64,000 nt of DNA, taken from contig JYIN01000012.1 of NCBI GenBank assembly GCA_002007405.1, positions 39,258 through 103,257 on the forward strand, given 5' to 3'. The notes below the pieces were generated by a model. That model ran no database searches. It was given only the letters and a program-made list of their open reading frames with translations, and was not told the origin of the DNA. Of the stretch, positions 22,157-30,220 are shown in pieces. Source of the stretch: Gammaproteobacteria bacterium Gsub. GTDB taxonomy: Bacteria > Pseudomonadota > Gammaproteobacteria > PS1 > Pseudothioglobaceae. Each line of letters begins with the position of its first letter. The first letter of the stretch is position 1. The translations under genes were made by a program, and so were the position numbers.

Positions 22157-23830
22157 ATGTCAGAATCATTCCAAGCATTATTTGAAAATAGCAAAGAACA
22201 ACAAAATGTACGAGTAGGTGCTTTAATAATGGGTACCGTGGTCAGTATCAATCGCGAAAAAGCAGTTATCAATGTTGGCTTAAAATCAGAGGGATTTATC
22301 CCTTTAGAGCAGTTTAAAGACGCAGAAGGTAAATTAGAAATCAATGAAGGGGATATAGTGGAAGTTGCCCTTGAATCAATTGATGATGGATTGGGACACA
22401 CCTTATTGTCTCGTGAAAAAGCCAAACGCATCAAATTATGGCAAGCATTAGAAGCGGCAATGAATACTAAAGAAGTGGTTACTGGTGTGGTTACTGGTGC
22501 AGTAAAAGGTGGGCTAACCATTGATATTGGCGTGATTAAAGCGTTTTTGCCCGGTTCATTGACGGATATGCGTCCAGTTAAAGATTTTTCATATTTAATA
22601 GGTCAAGAAATTGAGGTCATCGTTATTAAAATGGATGATATTAGAAATAATATTGTTGTCTCTAGAAAGGCAGTTTTACAAAAAGCCAATTTTGCGGACC
22701 GAGAGGCCTTACTTGAAACGCTTGAAGAAGGCAAAGAAGTTGAAGGCATTGTTAAAAACCTTGCAGATTACGGCGCCTTTATTGACCTCGGTGGTGTTGA
22801 TGGCTTATTGCATATTACCGATATTTCTTGGCAGCGTGTGAGCCACCCTAGTGAAAAATTAACAGTTGGTAACAAAATTAAAGTTAAAGTGCTGGGCTAT
22901 GATAAAGAAAAAATGCGTGTCTCGCTTGGTCTCAAACAACTGAGTGCAAGTCCTTGGGAGGGTATTTCTGAGCGCCTACCTATTGGCAAAAAAGTTACTG
23001 GCGTGGTTTCTAACCTAACCGATTATGGTGCATTTGTGCAGGTTAAAGAGGGTGTTGAGGGCTTGGTTTATGTTTCTGAAATGGATTGGACAAATGCCAA
23101 TGTGCGTCCTTCTAAGATTGTCAAACTCGGTCAAGAGGTGGATGTGGTGATATTAGATGTACAAGAGTCTAAGCATCGTATTTCACTGTCTATGAAGCAA
23201 GCACAAGTCAACCCTTGGGAGTCTTTCGAAGCCATGCATAATAAAGGCGATAAGATTAGCGTAACCATTAAATCAATTACCGATTTTGGTTTATTTGCTG
23301 GTCTTCCGGGCGGTATTGATGGTTTAATTCACTTGGCAGATATTTCATGGGACAAGCAACCTGCAGAAGAATTGGTTGCGAATTATTCCAAAGGTCAGGA
23401 ACTTGAGGTGGTGATTTTAAATATTGACGCTGAAAAAGAGCGCATCTCTTTAGGCATTAAACAAATCGTTAGAGACGATTTTACATCATATACAGCCTTA
23501 AACAAAAAAGGCACTATTGTTAAAGGGGTGGTTTCTGAGGTAGATACACATGGTGCGGTAGTTACTTTGGCAGAAGGTATCACTAGCTACTTAAAAGCAA
23601 GTGAGATTTCTAAAGAACGCGTAGAAGATGCTACCACAAAATTAGCGGTGGGTGATGAGGTAGAAGTGATAATCACCAATATTGGGCGCAGACCACGCAA
23701 TATTTCTGTTAGTATCAAAGCCAAAGAATCTGCTGAAGAAAAAGCCGCTATGGCAGATTATAATAAGCAATCTTCCGAAAAAGTTACTGGCTCTACTTTG
23801 GGCGATTTATTAAAACAAGCCAAAGAGTAA
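22157..23830 (+). CDS. rpsA: 30S ribosomal protein S1
   Basis: Binds mRNA and brings it to the 30S subunit. The 557-residue protein has six S1 OB-fold repeats. Repeats 3-6 are the most regular, each opening with a V(E/T)G(I/V)V...DYGAF or equivalent: VEGIVKNLADYGAFIDLGG near 194, VTGVVSNLTDYGAFVQVKEG near 279, then SVTIKSITDFGLFAGLPGG near 366. The length is normal. An AGGATTT and a purine run lie upstream. Confidence 0.95.
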   Translation: MSESFQALFENSKEQQNVRVGALIMGTVVSINREKAVINVGLKSEGFIPLEQFKDAEGKLEINEGDIVEVALESIDDGLGHTLLSREKAKRIKLWQALEAAMNTKEVVTGVVTGAVKGGLTIDIGVIKAFLPGSLTDMRPVKDFSYLIGQEIEVIVIKMDDIRNNIVVSRKAVLQKANFADREALLETLEEGKEVEGIVKNLADYGAFIDLGGVDGLLHITDISWQRVSHPSEKLTVGNKIKVKVLGYDKEKMRVSLGLKQLSASPWEGISERLPIGKKVTGVVSNLTDYGAFVQVKEGVEGLVYVSEMDWTNANVRPSKIVKLGQEVDVVILDVQESKHRISLSMKQAQVNPWESFEAMHNKGDKISVTIKSITDFGLFAGLPGGIDGLIHLADISWDKQPAEELVANYSKGQELEVVILNIDAEKERISLGIKQIVRDDFTSYTALNKKGTIVKGVVSEVDTHGAVVTLAEGITSYLKASEISKERVEDATTKLAVGDEVEVIITNIGRRPRNISVSIKAKESAEEKAAMADYNKQSSEKVTGSTLGDLLKQAKE

Positions 23831-23875
23831 GTTTTAGAGTCAATTGCATGGTGTGTTGTAATTGGTATTTTAATT

Positions 23876-24163
23876 ATGAAAAAAAGCGATTTTATTCTTA
23901 ATTTATCTGCAGATGCCAAACTCTCAAAAGCCGATGCTAAGACCTCTACTGAGATTATTATAGCAACTCTAACAAAGGCTATTGTTTTAGGCGAAAGGGT
24001 TGAAATTAGAGGCTTTGGCAGTTTTTATAAAAAATATCGTCCAACACGCTTAGGCATTAACCCCAAAACTGGAAAAAAAATACAAATTGAGGAGAAATTT
24101 GTGGCGTTTTTTAAGTCAGGGAAATCGCTTAGAGAAATAGTAAATACAACAAATAAGAGCTAA
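23876..24163 (+). CDS. ihfB: Integration host factor beta subunit
   Basis: A DNA-bending protein of the HU/IHF family that forms a heterodimer with IhfA. The 95-residue sequence shows VEIRGFGSF near residue 43 and the DNA-contacting arm RPTRLGINPKTGKKI (about 58-72). Position behind rpsA supports the beta subunit over HU. IHF is often needed by integrative elements and integrons, and the element here starts immediately downstream, but that is context only. Confidence 0.9.
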   Translation: MKKSDFILNLSADAKLSKADAKTSTEIIIATLTKAIVLGERVEIRGFGSFYKKYRPTRLGINPKTGKKIQIEEKFVAFFKSGKSLREIVNTTNKS

Positions 24164-24170
24164 TTGTTGA

Positions 24171-24200
24171 TTGATTTTTAAAATAGCGCTAAGGTATAAT
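24171..24200 (+). promoter_or_regulatory. Promoter of tRNA-Lys
   Basis: A -35 box TTGATT at 24171-24176 and a perfect -10 box TATAAT at 24195-24200, with an 18-base spacer, stand 14 bases upstream of the tRNA 5' end. This is the clearest sigma-70 promoter in the window. Confidence 0.75.
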
Positions 24201-24214
24201 GCCACCTTTTTTAT

Positions 24215-24290
24215 GGGTCGTTAGCTCAGTTGGTAGAGCATCGGACTTTTAATCCGCTGGTCGAGCGTTCGAATCGCTCACGACCCACCA
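24215..24290 (+). tRNA. tRNA-Lys(TTT), probable element insertion site
   Basis: A 76-base cloverleaf with acceptor GGGTCGT/ACGACCC, D arm with AGCTCAGTTGGTAGAGC, anticodon loop CTTTTAA (anticodon TTT), T arm GTTCGAATC, and encoded CCA. The conjugative element starts immediately after it (parA at 24342). PFGI-1/SPI-7-type elements commonly insert at tRNA 3' ends, tRNA-Lys included, so this is the likely left attachment site. I found no second copy of the tRNA 3' end to the right in the window. Confidence 0.95.
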
Positions 24291-24341
24291 CTCTTGGCAA
24301 CCTGTTTCATAAATTCATCCTCATGAATAAAAGGATTGTTT

Positions 24342-25121
24342 ATGAAAATAATATCAATAGTATCAACCAAAGGCGGTGTAGGTAAGACAACCCTTACTGC
24401 TAACCTTGCTGGTAATCTGTATCAACAAGACAAAAAAGTCTTGATGATTGATGCGGACCCCCAACCTAGCCTCTCATCCTATTACAAAATAACCAAACAA
24501 GCAAATGGTGGTTTAACAGAAGTCTTTGTTGACCCTGCCAAGATCAACGACTGTATTAGTGAAACTCAATATGGTGATTTGATTTATTCAAACGATCCTC
24601 ATAATCAAATACAATCATGGCTCACCAACCAAGGCGATGGACGATTTAGATTAAAAATTGCGATCAAAAAGCTCGTAAAAAAATACGACTACATCTTAAT
24701 CGATACACAAGGCGCCAAAGGTAATTTACAAGATGCGGCCGTTCTGGTTGCAAACCTACTCATCACACCTATTTTGCCAGAGGCAACAACTATTAAAGAA
24801 TTGGAACGTGGCACGTTATCAATGATAGACGGATTGAAAGGCTGCGAAGAAGTAGGTATTAAGGTCCCAAATTTATTGGGTGTCGTCTACCGACTTGACA
24901 ACACTACAGATGCATCCCAATTTACCAATCTACTATTTACTAAAAATAGTGAAAAATACCAAATACTCACCACAACCATTCCTCAATCGGTGGTGTTTAA
25001 AGAAGCAATCACCCAACAAATACCAGTTACTGAGTTTTTGAATGGTAATAAAAAAACAGTGCAGAAAGCCCAAAAAAGTGCTGACGCTATTATTGAACTT
25101 TCTAAGGAGTTGAATCTATGA
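24342..25121 (+). CDS. ParA partition ATPase
   Basis: Walker-type partition ATPase that moves or stabilises the element. The 259-residue protein starts MKIISIVSTKGGVGKTTL with the deviant Walker A at residues 9-17, then MIDADPQPSLSSYY and YILIDTQGAKG. An AAGGA at 24331-24335 supports ATG 24342 over the TTG at 24336. ParA is typically the first gene at one end of PFGI-1-class elements. A short 24-codon frame overlaps its stop. The ParB partner is separated from it by the replication origin and Rep gene. Confidence 0.9.
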   Translation: MKIISIVSTKGGVGKTTLTANLAGNLYQQDKKVLMIDADPQPSLSSYYKITKQANGGLTEVFVDPAKINDCISETQYGDLIYSNDPHNQIQSWLTNQGDGRFRLKIAIKKLVKKYDYILIDTQGAKGNLQDAAVLVANLLITPILPEATTIKELERGTLSMIDGLKGCEEVGIKVPNLLGVVYRLDNTTDASQFTNLLFTKNSEKYQILTTTIPQSVVFKEAITQQIPVTEFLNGNKKTVQKAQKSADAIIELSKELNL

Positions 25122-25192
25122 AAACACCTATCAAGTTTTTGCCTTACTACTCTAGAAGTAGTAAGGACTTTTGGTTAGCCGGCAGGTTATAA
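25118..25192 (+). CDS. Very short ORF coupled to parA
   Basis: A 24-codon frame whose ATG overlaps the parA stop (ATGA) and which follows an AAGGAG. It may be a stub of a lost gene or a small leader peptide. It contains a 10-bp perfect inverted repeat (25142-25166). No family is recognised. Confidence 0.3.
   Translation: MKTPIKFLPYYSRSSKDFWLAGRL
25142..25166. repeat. Inverted repeat inside the short ORF after parA
   Basis: Arms CCTTACTACT (25142-25151) and AGTAGTAAGG (25157-25166) pair perfectly around a 5-base loop. No T run follows, so it is not an intrinsic terminator. It may be a protein-binding operator or a partition site. Confidence 0.5.
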
Positions 25193-25231
25193 GATCAATG
25201 GGCTTGAGGGGGTATAAAAAGGAACTTTGTT

Positions 25232-25690
25232 ATGCAAATTAAACCAATATCCATAAAACAAGCAAATGCTTTTGTTGACAAATACCACCGTCACAATAAA
25301 ACAGTTAGAGCTGCGAAATTTTGCATCGCAGCTCTAACAAATAATAAAGAAGAAGAAATGGTAGGGGTTCTTGTTGCGGCCATCCCAAATGCTAGGCTTT
25401 TAAACGATGGTTGGTCTATTGAATTTACTCGAGTTTGCACAGATGGCACGCCCAATGCATGTTCATTCTTGATTGGAAAGGGCAGAAGGGTTGCACAAGC
25501 AATGGGGTACAAGAAAATCATTACCTACACTAGAGCAGATGAGACCGGCGCTTCCATGAAAGCAAGTAATTTTAAATTAGTTTATATACAAAAATACCCC
25601 AGAACATGGAGGAGTGCTCATGGACGAGACAGAACAGCTATTTTACCTTTTGAGGAGATTATAAAAAAAAGATGGGAGTGTTATTTATGA
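25232..25690 (+). CDS. XF1762-like (GNAT-fold) protein
   Basis: The 152-residue protein resembles the XF1762 family of mobile-element proteins. It starts with a conserved YHRHN motif near residue 18, then VGVLVAAIPNARLLNDG, FTRVCTDGTPNACSFLIGKG near 75-92, and the IITYTRADETGASM block. The fold is acetyltransferase-like, but no activity is established that I know of. An AAGGA precedes the ATG. It sits between parA and the iterons. Confidence 0.7.
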   Translation: MQIKPISIKQANAFVDKYHRHNKTVRAAKFCIAALTNNKEEEMVGVLVAAIPNARLLNDGWSIEFTRVCTDGTPNACSFLIGKGRRVAQAMGYKKIITYTRADETGASMKASNFKLVYIQKYPRTWRSAHGRDRTAILPFEEIIKKRWECYL

Positions 25691-25701
25691 TTGATTTTGT
25701 T

Positions 25702-25971
25702 GGAAGCAAAAACACTATAGTTAGCCATTACAAAAGCCTGATAACACAAGGCTTGTGCGGGCTAACTAACCATGGGAGCAAAAACATCATAGTTGGGAGC
25801 AAAAACATCATAGTTAGCCATTACAAAAGCCTGATAACACAAGGCTTGTGCGGGCTAACTAACCATGGGAGCAAAAACATCATAGTTGGGAGCAAAAACA
25901 TCATAATTGGGAGCAAAAACATCATAATTGGGAGCAAAAACATCATAATTGGGAGCAAAAACATCATAGTT
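25702..25971 (+). repeat. Iteron array, probable replication origin
   Basis: A 21-bp direct repeat beginning GGGAGCAAAAACATCATA and ending RTT occurs seven times: 25774-25794, 25795-25815, 25867-25887, 25888-25908, 25909-25929, 25930-25950 and 25951-25971. A degenerate copy lies at 25702-25722. The last five are exactly head to tail, and the 21-bp period equals two helical turns. A Rep_3-type initiator gene starts 87 bases downstream, the standard arrangement of an iteron origin. An open frame across the array is an artefact of the repeat. Confidence 0.85.
25723..25866. repeat. Duplicated 51-bp nested dyad within the iteron array
   Basis: Two identical 51-bp segments (25723-25773 and 25816-25866) separate iterons. 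Each is a nested inverted repeat: an outer GTTAGCC/GGCTAAC pair (using the end of the preceding iteron) encloses an inner AGCCT/AGGCT pair. They may be melting or binding sites of the origin. Confidence 0.7.
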
Positions 25972-26058
25972 CATGTTTTAAGTTGTTGTTTTTACTTAAT
26001 AAATCCAAACCGAAACATACTTAAAGACTCTTAAATAATATTAAAGACTTGAGAACTT

Positions 26059-27195
26059 ATGACAACTAAAAAATACGAAATACAAAGATCAAATTTGTTA
26101 ATTGAAGCAGATTACAACATTCCTAATGTTTATGCATACCGATTGGCACTTGTAGGCATGAGTTCAGTGTGCACTAATTTGTTAAACAATCCTGAAGACG
26201 AAAAAGCACTAACAGTTAAAATAAAAACAGAGCACCTAAAAAAACTATTCCCGAGCTTTAAAAAAGCACGATCTTCAATTCACCCAAGAATTGACAAAGC
26301 AACAGATGATATTGGAAAAAACAATACCTTAAAAATCCAAAAAGATGATGGTAATTGGAAAAAAATAGCGTTTATTGACGAGATGGAATACAGGAATTTT
26401 GACGAACTCATTATCCATTTTAATAAGAAAACTAGGCAATATTTTAATACCAATTCAAAATTTACCAGATATTTAATCAATGACACAGCAAGATTGCAAT
26501 CATACCAACAAATACGAATTTATGAGCTTTGCATCCAATACATTAAAGTTGGTGCAAGAAAAATTGACATACCAACATTTAAAAAGTTTATTGGTATTCA
26601 AAAAAACAAACCCACATCAGTTTTAATTCGAGATCTAAAAGCTTGCATTAAACAGATTAACCAAAAAACTAATATTAAGGTTGAATTTGAAACTATAAAA
26701 ACTGGCAGAAAAATCACCGACATCAAATTCAAAATGTGTCGCAATGATACTCATCCATTGGATGAAATCAATCAGCAACACCAAAGTGTTAGTTTAAAAA
26801 CACAGCTGAAACAATTAGGGTTTACGGCAGAGAAAATAGAACCACTTTTAAAAATTCCCAAAGAAATACTTAGTGTAGTAGTTATTGAAACCCAAAAAGC
26901 CAAAGGTAAAGGATTTAAAAAATCTATGGAAGCCTGCTTTTTTTGGCACCTAAAACACTTAAACAAAGACAAAAAACAAATAGAGCCTTATAAGCTTTTG
27001 CAATTGTTTAAAGGTAATTTAAGCATTAAAGAGAAAAAGTTATTGTGGGAAGAGTTCTACAACCAACTTACTGACGAAGAAAAGGAAGCTTACTCTCACG
27101 AAAATAGAGACAAAAACAAAACTGTCAAAGCAGCTCTAGATCAAGATTTTAACAATAAGTTTAACCGCTGGATATTTGAAACAAAACTTTCATAA
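26059..27195 (+). CDS. Rep_3-family replication initiator
   Basis: A plasmid-type initiator expected to bind the upstream iterons and open the origin. The 378-residue protein has two winged-helix-like halves. The first includes LRLALVG-like YRLALVGMSS near residue 26. The second has the hallmark LQSYQQIRIYELCIQY near residue 143 and the IDIPTFKKFIGI and GRKITDIKFKM blocks. A Lys-rich C-terminal extension (about 240-378) is unlike minimal RepB/RepE proteins. An initiator of this type inside a chromosomal conjugative element is unusual. Confidence 0.82.
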   Translation: MTTKKYEIQRSNLLIEADYNIPNVYAYRLALVGMSSVCTNLLNNPEDEKALTVKIKTEHLKKLFPSFKKARSSIHPRIDKATDDIGKNNTLKIQKDDGNWKKIAFIDEMEYRNFDELIIHFNKKTRQYFNTNSKFTRYLINDTARLQSYQQIRIYELCIQYIKVGARKIDIPTFKKFIGIQKNKPTSVLIRDLKACIKQINQKTNIKVEFETIKTGRKITDIKFKMCRNDTHPLDEINQQHQSVSLKTQLKQLGFTAEKIEPLLKIPKEILSVVVIETQKAKGKGFKKSMEACFFWHLKHLNKDKKQIEPYKLLQLFKGNLSIKEKKLLWEEFYNQLTDEEKEAYSHENRDKNKTVKAALDQDFNNKFNRWIFETKLS

Positions 27196-27205
27196 GGAAA
27201 AAACA

Positions 27206-29038
27206 ATGACTACAACAACACAACAAAAAACAAACAAACAAATGGTTGATATAAGAAAAATACAACAGGCAATAAACCCTATAACCTTTCAAACTACAAC
27301 CAATTTGGAAACGCCAGAGTTTAACAAACATGGTGATAGTATCCGTCCAGTTATTAAGACCATACCAGTTAACCAGATCGATCAATATTCATTCAATCCA
27401 CGGAAAGTGGACAATAACCTCTTTAAAGAGATTAAACAGTCAATACAAGAAATAGGTTTGCAACAAATGTTCTCCGTTGTACGAAACCCTGACACAAAGC
27501 GCTACATTTTAAACAAGGGTGGTAACACCAGACTCAAAGTTATTAAACAACTGTTTCAAGAAACCAAAGAAGATAGGTTTGGAGCAATTCAATGTGTGGT
27601 GGAACCATGGGACGGGGAAATTAACAAAACTCAAGCAGTGATTGCGCATTTGGTAGAAAACGAAACAAGAGGTGAGTTGATTTTAGTGGATAAAGCTAAA
27701 GCATTAGTTGAGCTGGAGAAGGAGTTCAAAAAAGAGTCTGAGGAGTCTTTAGACTCTAGCAACAATTACAAAACAAAACACACTAAGAAAGAGTGTAAAG
27801 AGTCTTTACACTCTAGCAACAATTACAAAACAAAACACACTAAGAAAGAGTGTAAAGAGTCTTTACACTCTAGCAACAATTACAAAACAAAACACACTAA
27901 GCCTTTTTTAGAGTATTTGGCAAGTAATGGCTACCCAGTTAGTAAAGCTCAGCTTAGCGTGTTTCGATTCACCGCTAGCAAACTTGTTGGCAATTTAGAT
28001 TACTTTTTGAACCAAGGTTTAGGATCGCCACAAATTATCAAAATTCGTGGTGTCTACAATAATTTAAAGCGTTTAATCAAAGACACATCTTATGATGATC
28101 AATCTTTGGATAAAGATTTTTCAGCTGCTTTAAAGAAGTATAACAAAACAAAAAAATCTTTTGATTTTGAAAATCTTTTAGATACTTTAATAGAGCAATT
28201 ATCTGAAATTTATCCGTTCTGGGAGCTTTTTCATGGTAAAGAGGCTTTTAGAAAGGCTTTGTTGAGTAGTAAAAAACTCCCAGAACAATCAAAAAATACA
28301 AAGCCAGATAGCTCGAATTCAAATAACTTGGCTACACAGAGTCAATTAGGTAAGTCTAATATAAATATGCTACAGAAACAACTGCAGACACAAGAGACAT
28401 TAGAACCAGTTGCTCAAGAACAAGATGACATAAATACAGGCGCAGACACTAATCAACAAGTGCAGCAACCAACAACAGACAATAGCAGAGATAGTGCGTT
28501 GCAATTAGAGTTGCTTCGCAAACAAGCCCGGGTTTTGATCAATAAAATCACCAATAAAATACACATCAACAAAACAGTCCAAGAGATTGAAACTGGCTGT
28601 GGCTTTATTTTAATAGACACTTTTGATAAAAATAATTTTGAGCATTGGGGTGTGTGGTGGCTAATTCTAGGGTATTCACATGCAGCAGATTTACTAAACC
28701 CTATTATCGACCTAAAAGACATTAAACCAATTCCACCTTTGGAATTATCTGGAACAGGGCAAGAAACGCAAAGCTTTGATGAAATTAATGTTGACACAAA
28801 ATTAGAGGAGCTTTACTTTAATGTGAGCGCTGGACATATCGAAGATGTGGATGTTAATTTATCCAATATTAACAAGCTGTCTGATATGTATGAATTTAGA
28901 TCCACAAATTTGCAATGCGTGAAAGATATGTTAACGCCACATCTTTGGCAAGATATGACTGAGCTTGAGGCAGTTTGTTATCAAATAATAAGAGTTGTTG
29001 CAACAAGTGAAGATGTAACACTTTGGGGAAATGTCTAA
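27206..29038 (+). CDS. Large ParB-family partition protein
   Basis: The 610-residue protein has a ParB/Srx nuclease-like domain (VNQIDQYSFNPRKVDNNLFKEI near residue 55, LNKGGNTRLKVIKQL near 102) and a helix-turn-helix region. It matches the class of long ParB proteins of PFGI-1-type elements. Residues about 178-232 are a threefold repeat of 19 residues (KTKHTKKECKESLHSSNNY), encoded by a 57-bp tandem repeat. The C-terminal 250 residues are Gln/Asn-rich then globular. ATG 27206 has a good AAGGAAA upstream and is preferred over 27176. The stop overlaps the next ATG (TAATG). Confidence 0.78.
   Translation: MTTTTQQKTNKQMVDIRKIQQAINPITFQTTTNLETPEFNKHGDSIRPVIKTIPVNQIDQYSFNPRKVDNNLFKEIKQSIQEIGLQQMFSVVRNPDTKRYILNKGGNTRLKVIKQLFQETKEDRFGAIQCVVEPWDGEINKTQAVIAHLVENETRGELILVDKAKALVELEKEFKKESEESLDSSNNYKTKHTKKECKESLHSSNNYKTKHTKKECKESLHSSNNYKTKHTKPFLEYLASNGYPVSKAQLSVFRFTASKLVGNLDYFLNQGLGSPQIIKIRGVYNNLKRLIKDTSYDDQSLDKDFSAALKKYNKTKKSFDFENLLDTLIEQLSEIYPFWELFHGKEAFRKALLSSKKLPEQSKNTKPDSSNSNNLATQSQLGKSNINMLQKQLQTQETLEPVAQEQDDINTGADTNQQVQQPTTDNSRDSALQLELLRKQARVLINKITNKIHINKTVQEIETGCGFILIDTFDKNNFEHWGVWWLILGYSHAADLLNPIIDLKDIKPIPPLELSGTGQETQSFDEINVDTKLEELYFNVSAGHIEDVDVNLSNINKLSDMYEFRSTNLQCVKDMLTPHLWQDMTELEAVCYQIIRVVATSEDVTLWGNV
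27733..27900 (+). repeat. 57-bp tandem repeat inside parB, each with a hairpin
   Basis: Three 57-bp units lie in frame. At each unit boundary the DNA forms an inverted repeat. The second and third are perfect, with 11-bp arms AGAGTGTAAAG/CTTTACACTCT and a 3-base loop (27790-27814 and 27847-27871). The first (27733-27757) is a shorter variant with AGAGTCT/AGACTCT arms. Repeat number probably varies by slippage. Confidence 0.85.
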
Positions 29039-29607
29039 TGTCTAGAGAGTTAGATTCAACATTTACCCAAAGTGTTAGTGTGGACCTAGCTCGTTTGGCC
29101 TACAATTCGATTGCAGACGGCAATCTCCAACCATTACATGTTGTTGGTTTGGACGAAAGCAGTATTAAATGCATCAGCGTTTTAAAGAATACTGACAACA
29201 GATTGGTTGAATTGGCTTTTCAACAAGCGCTGTCTGTGCAAATATATGTTGACCCAGTGATTTTTAAACGAGTTTTAGTGAGTAACAAAAAGCTTTTTGA
29301 AAAGGAACATTTGTTGGAACAATTTGTTCTAAATGGCGCAGGGTTAGAAATGGTTAGGTATTTTTTCCCACAACATTCAAATCGGCAACATACTGAATTG
29401 CGCCAAAAGTTAGATGTGGTTGACTTCGAAGTTAAAAACAACAAAGTTAAAGTCACTTCAAAAGATGCTGATGATTTTTTCAAAAAGACTTGGGTTAGTA
29501 ATAAAAAAATCAATGCTAAAGATGTTTTAAAGTTCGCCACAGAAAATAACTATTTAATAAGTTCTGTCTGGCGGGAATTAAAAATATTTATTGAGTGTGG
29601 AAAGTAG
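29038..29607 (+). CDS. DUF2857-like element protein
   Basis: The 189-residue protein fits the DUF2857 family found directly after parB in PFGI-1-class elements. It has an N-terminal helical segment (LARLAYNSIADGNLQPLHVVGL) and a middle ALSVQIYVDPVIFKRVL. A late LLEQFVLNGAGLEMVRYFFP block resembles the LGAS-xx-M-xx-FFG motif. Function is unknown. ATG 29038 overlaps the parB stop and is favoured over an earlier in-frame start. Confidence 0.62.
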   Translation: MSRELDSTFTQSVSVDLARLAYNSIADGNLQPLHVVGLDESSIKCISVLKNTDNRLVELAFQQALSVQIYVDPVIFKRVLVSNKKLFEKEHLLEQFVLNGAGLEMVRYFFPQHSNRQHTELRQKLDVVDFEVKNNKVKVTSKDADDFFKKTWVSNKKINAKDVLKFATENNYLISSVWRELKIFIECGK

Positions 29608-29642
29608 AACAAGTTGAGAATGAGAGTGGCAGTAGTTTAGAA

Positions 29643-29699
29643 ATGAGAATGATTGAAATTCAAAAATGAGAATGATGGAATTTTGAAAATGAGAATGAT
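29643..29699 (+). repeat. Three phased direct repeats ATGAGAATGAT
   Basis: The 11-mer ATGAGAATGAT occurs at 29643-29653, 29666-29676 and 29689-29699, exactly 23 bases apart, with a fainter copy near 29617. Regular spacing of about two helical turns suggests binding by an oligomeric protein. They precede the gene at 29798. Confidence 0.6.
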
Positions 29700-29725
29700 T
29701 TCTCTTAAAGGGCTTTTAAGGGTAA

Positions 29726-29752
29726 GGGAGGGGGTAGGATTTACCCCCTCCC
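29726..29752 (+). terminator. GC-rich hairpin, possible terminator or attenuator
   Basis: Perfect 11-bp arms GGGAGGGGGTA (29726-29736) and TACCCCCTCCC (29742-29752) with a 5-base loop. It is very stable for this AT-rich DNA. There is no downstream T run, so termination would not be of the simple intrinsic type. It may instead regulate the following topB operon. Confidence 0.5.
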
Positions 29753-29797
29753 TTGAGGAAGTAAAAATTGAAACAAATTTAAATCAAGGAGTAAGAT

Positions 29798-30220
29798 TTG
29801 GAACATTTAACAAAATTAAAAAATGAATTGGCACAGGCCAAACAATCCTATAAATTATTACGCCAAGAAAGTGAACGCTTGCTTAGTGGATTCAAAAACG
29901 AATATCCAAATAATTCTAATTTGTTTCCATTGTCTTTGGCGCGCAATCCTGATAAATCGCACACGCCATTGTTTTGGCGATACTCGGTAATGATTAAGAA
30001 AAAGGAAGGACTAAGAGCTAAGGTTGATGATTTTTGGATACAAGTTAGAAAAATGAACGAGAAGGATTGTGCCAATTTAGCAGAATATGAATTGGGAAGA
30101 ATACGTTTGAATTATGAAATCGGCATTTGTGCTTACAAAGTCTTAAAGTTGGAGCAGCTTGTTAAGTCTTTGGAGTCTTGGGAAAATCATGTGAGAAAAA
30201 CAACAGGTGATGAAAAATGA
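29798..30220 (+). CDS. Unrecognised element protein upstream of topB
   Basis: A 140-residue helical, charged protein starting with TTG, supported by AAGGAG eight bases upstream (29789-29794). Heptad-like N-terminal helix (LTKLKNELAQAKQSYKLLRQE) and a Trp/Tyr-containing centre (PLFWRYSVMIKKKEG). The stop overlaps the topB ATG (ATGA). The position corresponds to small topB/ssb-linked genes in related elements (for example DUF3158), but I cannot confirm that assignment. Confidence 0.55.
   Translation: MEHLTKLKNELAQAKQSYKLLRQESERLLSGFKNEYPNNSNLFPLSLARNPDKSHTPLFWRYSVMIKKKEGLRAKVDDFWIQVRKMNEKDCANLAEYELGRIRLNYEIGICAYKVLKLEQLVKSLESWENHVRKTTGDEK

Noticed and set aside
24215..24290. Search for a right-hand copy of the tRNA-Lys 3' end (attR)
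   Set aside because: I found no second copy of the GTTCGAATC...CGACCCACCA end between 61000 and 64000, so the right limit of the element cannot be fixed this way.
25756..25773. GGCTAACTAACCA shared by the iteron dyads and attC-like site A
   Set aside because: A 13-base match in 64 kb is expected several times by chance and the surrounding bases differ.
25774..25971. Iteron array considered as a CRISPR
   Set aside because: Repeats are directly head to tail or separated by an identical duplicated segment; there are no unique spacers and no cas genes.
25672..26034. A 120-codon open frame with repeated Gly-Ser-Lys-Asn-Ile units
   Set aside because: It is the translation of the 21-bp iterons, whose length is a multiple of three. 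No ribosome-binding site or family, and the iteron/Rep arrangement explains the DNA.
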